64,000 bases of DNA from Xiphias gladius. Taxonomy: Eukaryota; Chordata; Actinopteri; Istiophoriformes; Xiphiidae. This document shows positions 56,809 to 64,000 of the stretch, one piece after another. Location of the stretch: the NCBI RefSeq assembly GCF_016859285.1, contig NC_053413.1, forward strand, positions 12,673,001 to 12,737,000. Reading direction: 5' to 3'. The translations under genes were made by a program, and so were the position numbers. Below the pieces are notes generated by a model. It had not been told where the DNA came from. It worked only from the letters and a program-made list of their open reading frames with translations, and searched no databases. How positions within the stretch are numbered: position 1 is the stretch's first letter; the number at the start of each line of letters is the position of its first letter.

Positions 56809-58130
56809 GTTAAGTAGTTTACTACACTCTTACCACCCATTCATTAATCTCACAACCCCCCTTTAACTTGCCTCTGTCTGACCATCATCCTCTCATCCGC
56901 CTCTCATCTGTCTGTCCATGGATTTTGAGATTGTCTTCCTCATTGTCCAGTGAATCGGGAGAAATGTAGCAGACTCTGTTCGAATCAGCGAAGAGTAGAA
57001 AACTTTGTTGCACTCGGATTAACAGCAGAGCGGTAGATGCAAGTTTAGTCAATTAGTTATCGACCCCTTACCCTAAGTTGCAGAAGGGAAATATGTGTAA
57101 CTAAGTTTAGATCATTGACAGCTTGAAACCGTCATGTTCTGGGCTGACGTGTAAATGAGTGCTGCTTGGTTGAAAGTATACATTAACTGAAAGCTGAGTG
57201 AAGGACAGTTACTGACTCTTAAGTGCCTCGCAAGGAATAGTAACGTTTTTACTATGACTGAGCTACTTCTTCTAACCTGTTTGAGGGTTGCTTCCATTTT
57301 ATAGCCTTGCTTTGGTCTTGAAGTTTCAAGTATGTAAGGAGCAGCAGGTGGTTTGAAGGTGGTTTGAAGTTTGAGACTGAATGTATTACTTCAGGTGCAG
57401 TTTTTGTTTGTGAATTTTGTAAAACTTAAAAACTACCTTGCAGGGTAATGCTGTCTAGGGTGAGATTCATGATTCTTGGCTCCCTAGCAGACTTGATCAA
57501 TCCATTCCAACACATTTGGCAGTGATTTGAGTAATGTCGGATGATTTAAAAGTAAATTTAATGGCTATTAATTAATTACCCTGATTTCAATTATATTTGA
57601 TGTACCTGTAGATCAAAAGAAATTGGTAAACACATGATGAAATATACTGTAAAAGGGAGAGTCTCACAAACCTGGACAAACTCCTAGACAATCATTAGAT
57701 GCCAAAAAGTTTTGTGTTTTGTAGTGGTTTAAAAATAAAAGTAGGATTGTTGTTGAGAACCTGACAGTGGCTTAATAAAGGAGGAATACTGACACACTAC
57801 AACACCAAACTGGTAAAAATTGTGTATTTATTTGCTCTAACAAAAGCAAATTGAATTATTTTAACCCTGTTTGTGGGTAATCCTACACAGACGTGAAGAC
57901 ATAGAATGCTACTGTTTTTGCATGTTGCAACATCATCTAATATGTTTTTGTTTCAGTGCAGCAGTGATACAAAGGCTGTTTTGTAAATCCTAGTGATTTG
58001 TGCCAACTGAATGTAAATGCACCTACTAATACCACACCCTGTGTCAAGTCTGCAGTGTTTATGTTGTACCTGTAGGAAAGTTTTGAAATATCAAATTCTC
58101 AAATAAAACTGATGTTGACGACAGATTGAT

Positions 58131-58650
58131 ACTTGTTTATTTTTCCACTAGTTTTCATGGTCCTGAATAATGTCTGTTTGCTATTGGAATTAAAACTTTA
58201 GATACAAAATGTTCAGTTAGACCTGAATCTTTGCAGGTCATTGATGATGATGATGATGATGAAGAAGAAATTATTTACTGGCATGTTTTTTGTTTGTTTT
58301 TACTTTACTTCTACTTCTTCTTCTTTTTTTTTTTTTTTAAAGCACATCACACATAGAACATGGGTGATAGAACATCCAGAGTCAGACATCCATTCAATCC
58401 ATTGATAATAATAATAATAAATTATATATCTATGTACTTGTAATTAATGTTATTAATACAAGAAATAAATATATATTTTGTATCAATATATACATTAATA
58501 TTTTAAGAAATCAAGTAGACATAATAATATAACGTTGATAATTTATTTACTGGCTAGCAAGCTATTGAAATTTGGGGCCTTTTAAAAATGTATTTTTAAA
58601 TAATTGTGCACATTTGTTTATTAATTTCTGTGTCACTTTTGCGCCCCCGC
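58131..58650. other. Intergenic after slc25a42
   Basis: AT-rich DNA with a GATGAT run at about 58242-58262, a T-homopolymer at 58325-58338 and ATA repeats near 58405-58420. No gene seen. Confidence 0.5.
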
Positions 58651-59270
58651 TCTTAACAAGGTGTCTTTGTTTACGCACGGTGTGTAGTGAGATCCAATGA
58701 CCACTGGAGGGCGCTCCATCCTCATGAATGACTGAACTCCCCGAGCTGTAGTTCCTCTGGTGGCCGATGCGCGGCGGTGCAGCGCGTCTCCGAGAGCTGG
58801 GGGAAGCAGGTGAGCTGGGTCAGACGGTGCTGCGTCTCTGCCTGGGGCCGTGCTGGCGCGTTGAACTTGACCGTGAACGCAGCACAGCAACGCATGGACC
58901 TGCCTGATCCAAACAAACTAACTCATCAAAACAGACCTCACCAGTGACAGGGAATGATAACCCTCGGACTCTCAGAGGCTGTCTGACGTTAGATTTAGAT
59001 GAATCCCGATTTTGTAGAGAGAGAACGAATCCGTGTTTTATTTACAAGGGATTTCAGTGACTGTGATCGCTGAGCGGCTGTGTCAGTCAGGCGAAATACT
59101 CGGTCTGGGTTTGTGCTTTAACTGGACAGGGAGATCGGACCAGACTCTTTGTGCAAAGATTTCTGGGAACGTGGGAGGAAAAAAAAAAAAGCACTGGAAG
59201 AAAGGAGCTATAGGGAAGATAGAAGACTAATTAGAGACTGAAGGAGGGAGGGATGGACAGAGGCTGTCAG
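58651..59270 (+). promoter_or_regulatory. GC-rich block, possible promoter and first exon of an unidentified gene
   Basis: The interval 58660-58880 is distinctly CG-rich within AT-rich DNA and holds a donor-like GGGGAAGCAG/GTGAGC at about 58808 on the plus strand. No coding exon that would identify the gene was found downstream in the window, so the assignment as a promoter is tentative and its direction is uncertain. Confidence 0.3.
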
Positions 59271-59347
59271 AGGATGTGGTTGCTATAGATACTTGGCGTG
59301 ATGCCAGGTGGAGGCAGAGCCCATTTGCATTTATTCTGATGGTAGCT

Positions 59348-59348
<1 letters not shown>

Positions 59349-59394
<46 letters not shown>
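59349..59394. repeat. (CT)n microsatellite
   Basis: About 23 uninterrupted CT units, followed by degenerate CT-rich sequence. Confidence 0.95.
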
Positions 59395-59398
<4 letters not shown>

Positions 59399-59399
59399 G

Positions 59400-60578
59400 T
59401 CTTTTCTCTCTCTATGAAATAAAAGCAGCAAAACAGCCGTTTCTTCTATTTTAATTTCTTCCATTTCAAATTAATCCCTAATAACTTTTAATGCAAAACC
59501 CAGTGAAAACCAATTCAAAAACTACTAAACATTAACCTACTCAAGACGGATTAAAAGGATATATGCTGTTCTGGTGAATATTTTCAACATTAGGCTGTTT
59601 TTATTTGATGGTACCAAAATTTTGTTCAGTTAAAACAAAAAACAAAACAAAAAATAAAAAAAACGAGGCTTTTTTTCTTTTTTAAACATGTTAGAGATTA
59701 TTTGATTGTGAAGTTGAAAGCTGTAAAACCAGACTCTCTCTTCTTCTTTTTTCTTCTAAATTTCATTAAATGTTGTTTTAACAATGCCTAACCATTTCTC
59801 TTTCCTTTTATTGAAAATATAATTCTTCAATACTGTTCTCTAGGCCTGTGGACAGTTTCATGTAGGCCTAAATTTGTTCCTCAGGTTAAGCTTCAAAAAG
59901 AAAATGCATCATTCGTTTTAGATAAAAAGCTCAAGCATAAAAAGGGCAGACCGTTTATTGCAGTTGTGCCCTGAAAGCCCATGCAATATTAAATATGGGT
60001 TTTAGTGTTAATGGACAGAATACTAATTAGCCTTCTCTGAGGAGTCTGGCTTGTACTGTATGTTCGTTGGCTGGTGCTGGGCCTCTGGACTAAAAGACAA
60101 CTATTTTTAAAATTTTGTAGTATTTCTAATTTGTGTAAAAAAAAAAAAAAAGATTTCTCTGCACCGAAAATGACAGAACAAAACAAAACGAAACAAACAA
60201 AAAAACCCTCCTGGTTCACCAGAAGGGCTACAACAGAAGGAAAGTCTCAAACCTGAAAAAGCCTGGGAAAATCCATTAAAACAAGTTTATTTTCTTGTAA
60301 AATTCTGAACAAGAAATGGCTTATAGCTTGTGTAACATCGAGTAGTAGTGTTGGTTCTTAAGTAAATAAAAAATGTGTCGCTACAGTTTCAACTAGTAAT
60401 CACACTGCAACACCTAAATTAATTTAATAGAAGGAGCTTTTGCGTAAAATAAACATTTGCCCAGTTTTAATGATAACTGGGAGAGAATTGTGTCACAGTT
60501 GAGTTTTTTTTCTGATAATATATTTACTATAAAAAATAAATAAATTCACTGGAAATCAGCATCAAAGTCAATTTTCTC
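59400..60578. other. AT-rich stretch, no gene seen
   Basis: Homopolymer-rich sequence (A runs near 59640-59665 and 60139-60152). No coding or RNA feature recognised. Confidence 0.5.
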
Positions 60579-61139
60579 TTTATTGACCACATATATATTT
60601 ATACAATATATACACACAATGTTTTACAGCAACTCAAATTATTCGAATGACACTCAGTGCAAAAAGTCCTCAGGGTATTTTCCAGCTGACTCAGTGTTTT
60701 GAAAAAAACAGACACATGACTCAGGATTAAACCTGGATATGTGTATTTAACAGTCAGAGTCATATATCGCTTCACATCAGATAACATCATCATGAATACA
60801 TTTGGAAAAATAAAAAATAAAACACAATATTCACTTTAATTATCATATATTTTAGTGTATTAAATCTTAACCCATAGACACGTGCTGTTTAAGAATAAAA
60901 ACCCAAGTGAAGACACAGCTTGTGGAGAAAACAAATCGGTATCTGGCGGTACGAGTCTCTCTTTGTCAGCATCTTTTTCTTGGATCTGGTTCAGATGCAG
61001 TGTTTCGCCTCTAGGTGCTAATTGTACAGCAGAAAATAGGCAAAAAATGTAAAGTTGGTCCAGTCCAATCTGGCCAGAAATCCTTTTCTTTGAGTCAGAA
61101 GTTGTCCTGCCAAACAGTAATGTTCCAGCACACCATGAA
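60579..61139 (-). other. Possible last exon and 3' UTR of an unidentified minus-strand gene
   Basis: On the minus strand a strong acceptor with a pyrimidine tract (TCTTTTCTCTTTGCAG) ends just above 61139, and an AATAAA hexamer is at about 60579-60584. The interval between would be a 560-base terminal exon. Depending on phase it encodes a 14-residue tail ending WNITVWQDNF, a 40-residue frame, or a frame of about 90 residues starting SWCAGTLLFGRTTSD. None is recognised. It may also be purely untranslated. Confidence 0.3.
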
Positions 61140-63194
61140 TCTGCAAAGAGAAAAGAAGACAGAAGAAATTAGTGACAGAACTGGGACACAGAATTTCAAA
61201 AAAAAAAACATAAGAAAAATTGTCCTTTTTTTTTTTTTTACAGACAGGATCATAAAGAACAGAGACACTGCCTGAGATATAACTACACCCGAGCTTTCAG
61301 GGTGGATGGTCGTGTCTGTGTGCCATGTCACAGGACTGACACAGCAGTTTTCGAATAAACTAGACAAAAAAAAAAAAAAAAAGTTGGGGTGTTGCTGGGG
61401 GGAGTGGAGATACAAAAGGGACTCCCTCCTCATGACTACCAATATCTGTCTGTGTTTGAGTCTGAACTCGTCCACCTTTGACCTCTAAAGTCTGGGGAGT
61501 CATGAGGACACACAGTCGAAAAGGGACCCCCACAATTATGCCAGAGGGAAAAGACACACACACACACACACACACACAATCACACAATTCTGCTGTCTGG
61601 TTTTGCACTGTCATGACTGAACAAGATTAGGATCTGATTTAGATAAGGGATTTAATCCTAATATGTTCAGACTTTAATCATGATCATAAATGAAAACCAG
61701 TGACAAGAGAACCGACCCACTGCCTTTGTATTTATACATTTTAATTGTTCTGCCAAAACTTTTATAAAACCTTGAACCACTCTGGGTTCAGAGGTTTGAA
61801 ATGCCAGTTTCTTGTTTCCATGAATTCTCCATCAGTACAGACAGATGGGCAGTGAAAATCAAGGTGAGTGTGGATTGCGAGAAGGCGGAGGAGGAGGGTT
61901 GGTTATGATTGAGGAGATCACAGCTAGCATCCACTCCCTTGATAGATGCAGTGTTTCAGACATTGGGCAATTATGAGGGGCCTTCCCGAGCCTGTAGGGC
62001 TCTCCGGGGCTCTTCTCCTGCCCACGCTGTCCCAACAACGGGCTAATGTATGCAGAGGGGAGCCTACAGTCCTGTCTCCAAACTGCACATACTGAAAGCA
62101 ACTTGCAAAGAGTTTAATATTGTTGAATATATACGTTTTCATATTTCAATAAAAGGAAGAGTGGGGGGGGTAAAGTTTGGAGCATTAACAAGATTACTGT
62201 GGCCCTTAAAATGATGTAACAGCGTTAGGCTTGGAGACAAAAATAAGAATATGACACACAGATACAGGAGATCAGAGGCTGTGGATGGACCATTTCCAAC
62301 CACGAATTATTTTAGCAAATCACTCCCTCTCTGCCTTCTGTCTTTTCTGCTTCCCTCCTCTGTACCTTGTCATATAATTCCTAAAATAACTGCAGGATTT
62401 TTAATATCTTTGTGAAAAGCAGACTCTCTCAGATCTTCTTCCCTTCTACATTAATAAATCTATATCGTCCTTGATTTGTCAATTTCTAACTTTGAGAAGC
62501 TCTTCTCTACTACACCATGCGTCATTCTCCAAACGTTCGTTTTTTTGGCTGACTTGCCCTCATCGAGAGCTATTTTGTCTCTGTGGTGATCTATAAGTCA
62601 CATGACTGACTGACGGACTGTATATAAGGAAACGGGAAACAACCACAGACACCAACTTAATGAGGGCAAGATGGCTGAAAATGTTTGTCGAATGAAACAA
62701 TGGACTGGATAGAGTTATAAGACTTTCTTTTTTTAAATTTGGATGTCCTTGATTTTTGCATAATAAATGTATTTATTATCAGAGCTGTAGACGTGAAACT
62801 TTGACTTAGAGTTGACTTAGTTGAGACTTGTCTTGACTTGCGACATTAATGCAGAAAGGTTCAAGTCTCAAGTATTGACTTGGTAAAATCCCAGAATATT
62901 AAAAAAAGGTAGGAAAACCACAAGCTGCATTGCTGTGTGTGTGTGTGGTGTGTGAAAGACTTGTCAAAGTAAGAGAGGCGTAAATACAGAAATGCTTGAA
63001 TTTGTAACCGTGAGGAGGGTGTGAGTTTGTGTGTGTGGTTGGGGGGGGGGTATACCAGACTCTGTCTCTCCACTTCCCTTCTTTCTGTATTTAACCCCCC
63101 CTTCCACAACACACACACACACACACACCTTTATGCTGACATTGTGTCCGTCCAACAAAGACGTCCCTGCAGCCCCCTCATTATAAATACATGT
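61140..63194. other. No gene seen; simple repeats
   Basis: Contains T/A homopolymers at about 61229-61240 and 61364-61382, a CA run at 61556-61577, a G run at 62164-62171 and GT/CA runs at about 62935-62951 and 63111-63128. If the terminal exon at 60.6-61.1 kb is real, this would be intron of that gene. Confidence 0.5.
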
Positions 63195-63300
63195 CATTGG
63201 ATCACAGCTCGTCTGAATCCCTGAGTCTGCTGCGCTCTAAGTGGCCGTGACTGAGCCCTGAATGGGTGGCCGAGCGACAGCTATACCAATAGAGCCAACA

Positions 63301-63301
<1 letters not shown>
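63195..63301 (-). repeat. Possible tRNA-derived SINE fragment
   Basis: On the minus strand the sequence reads GGCTCTATTGGTATAGCTGT, similar to a tRNA A-box/D-arm, followed about 75 bases later by GGGATTCAGACGAGCTGTGA, a poor B-box match. It abuts a GT microsatellite. It is too degenerate to name. Confidence 0.3.

Positions 63302-63304
<3 letters not shown>

Positions 63305-63347
<43 letters not shown>
63305..63347. repeat. (GT)n microsatellite
   Basis: About 21 uninterrupted GT units. Confidence 0.95.
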
Positions 63348-63348
<1 letters not shown>

Positions 63349-64000
63349 AGACGACCATAGCCCCCCCAGCCTATGGGAATGAAAGCTTCACAGCGGGATG
63401 AGGTCAAAGGTCAGGCTGTCTGTTACACACAAATGTATACACATACACACATGCAATTTACTGGACATTTGCTATACTGATACAGAAAAGAAAAGAAAAA
63501 AGAAGGATGAAGTTGTGATTAAAATGGTTTTGAGTTGCATCCATTTGAAGACTGTAACAGTTAACTGCTGCATGTGGGACGAAGGTTTTCTTTAAATCTG
63601 GGGCAATACGTTTCTTGCTGCCTCAACAACAAAGCTGCAGGAACCGAGTCCTGGCTCACTCAGAAGGAGGGAACAAGGTGTGCATGTGTGTGTGTGTGTG
63701 TGTGTGTCTGCGTGTGTGTTGAAAGAGCTCATCCTATCTCATTTTGCAAGGGAAATGCAAAAGTGTCTCTATCCCTCTGGAACCACAAACCAGGACACAG
63801 TATTGTACTCTCATCCCTCCTTCTCTGTCAGCCCCGCTCTCTCCCAGTCTCTCTCTGTCTTTTTCACTATCAAGGCTTCTATTTCTGAGCCAAAGCTCAC
63901 ATTTCTCCCCGGGTATAACAAAGTTTCCCTCCCTCTACTTTCGCTCGAGTTTTGAACCCATAGAGATGTGGCCTGGACCCAACTGGAAATCAATAATTAA
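63348..64000. other. Right edge, no gene seen
   Basis: Contains a GT run at about 63681-63719 and pyrimidine-rich sequence at 63815-63865. No coding exon recognised. Confidence 0.45.

Larger units (their letters stand above)
54149..58107 (+). other. slc25a42: Probable long slc25a42 3' UTR with poly(A) signal
   Basis: No other gene is seen for 4 kb after the stop. A canonical AATAAA occurs at 58102-58107 with a GT-rich stretch after it, so a long 3' UTR ending near 58.13 kb is likely. Shorter forms are possible. It contains two DNA-element remnants at about 56.1-56.8 kb. Confidence 0.5.

Overview
This is a gene-rich stretch of vertebrate nuclear DNA from a spiny-rayed (percomorph-type) teleost fish. 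The evidence is short GT-AG introns of roughly 70 to 300 bases, Tc1-like transposons, long CA/GT microsatellites, and several non-autonomous DNA elements that I know as common in percomorph genomes. There are no prokaryotic features (no operons, CRISPR arrays or Shine-Dalgarno-led genes).

Five protein-coding genes can be reconstructed exon by exon. In each, the reading frame holds across every junction and total length fits the family. On the minus strand, from right to left, are mau2 (37277-42533, cohesin loader subunit, 19 coding exons, 598 aa), gatad2a (9111-17685, p66-alpha of the NuRD complex, 10 coding exons, 770 aa, with a non-coding first exon probably in the CpG-rich region at 28.2-29.4 kb) and ndufa13 (3048-6483, complex I subunit GRIM-19, 5 exons, 144 aa). 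On the plus strand are armc6 (43567-46338, 7 coding exons, 468 aa) and slc25a42 (51024-54148, mitochondrial CoA carrier, 7 coding exons, 330 aa, long 3' UTR to about 58.1 kb). mau2 and armc6 are head to head, about 1 kb apart. All five are neighbours in human 19p13.11, so this is ancient conserved synteny with local rearrangement; human TSSK6, between GATAD2A and NDUFA13, is not seen here.

Layout: 1-1.95 kb holds traces of an unidentified spliced plus-strand transcript; 3-6.5 kb ndufa13; 6.9-7.45 kb a non-autonomous DNA transposon; 8-17.7 kb gatad2a 3' UTR and coding exons; 17.7-28.8 kb the large gatad2a first intron, holding two decayed Tc1 transposase copies, an internally deleted Tc1, microsatellites and a palindromic element; 28.2-29.4 kb CpG-rich promoter; 29.4-37.2 kb intergenic DNA and possible mau2 3' UTR with repeats; 37.2-46.4 kb mau2 and armc6; 46.9-48.8 kb a near-perfect long inverted repeat around the probable slc25a42 first exon; 51-58.1 kb slc25a42; 58.6-64 kb a GC-rich possible promoter, a possible last exon of a minus-strand gene, and simple repeats.

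The genes are not a pathway. Two act in chromatin (NuRD, cohesin loading), two in mitochondria (complex I, CoA import), and armc6 is poorly characterised. I found no novel defence-type or multi-gene system. The most interesting items are the inverted repeat around the slc25a42 promoter, an 18-nt microexon in mau2, a GC-AG intron in slc25a42, a lengthened GATA-finger loop in gatad2a, and the unidentified transcript at the left edge.
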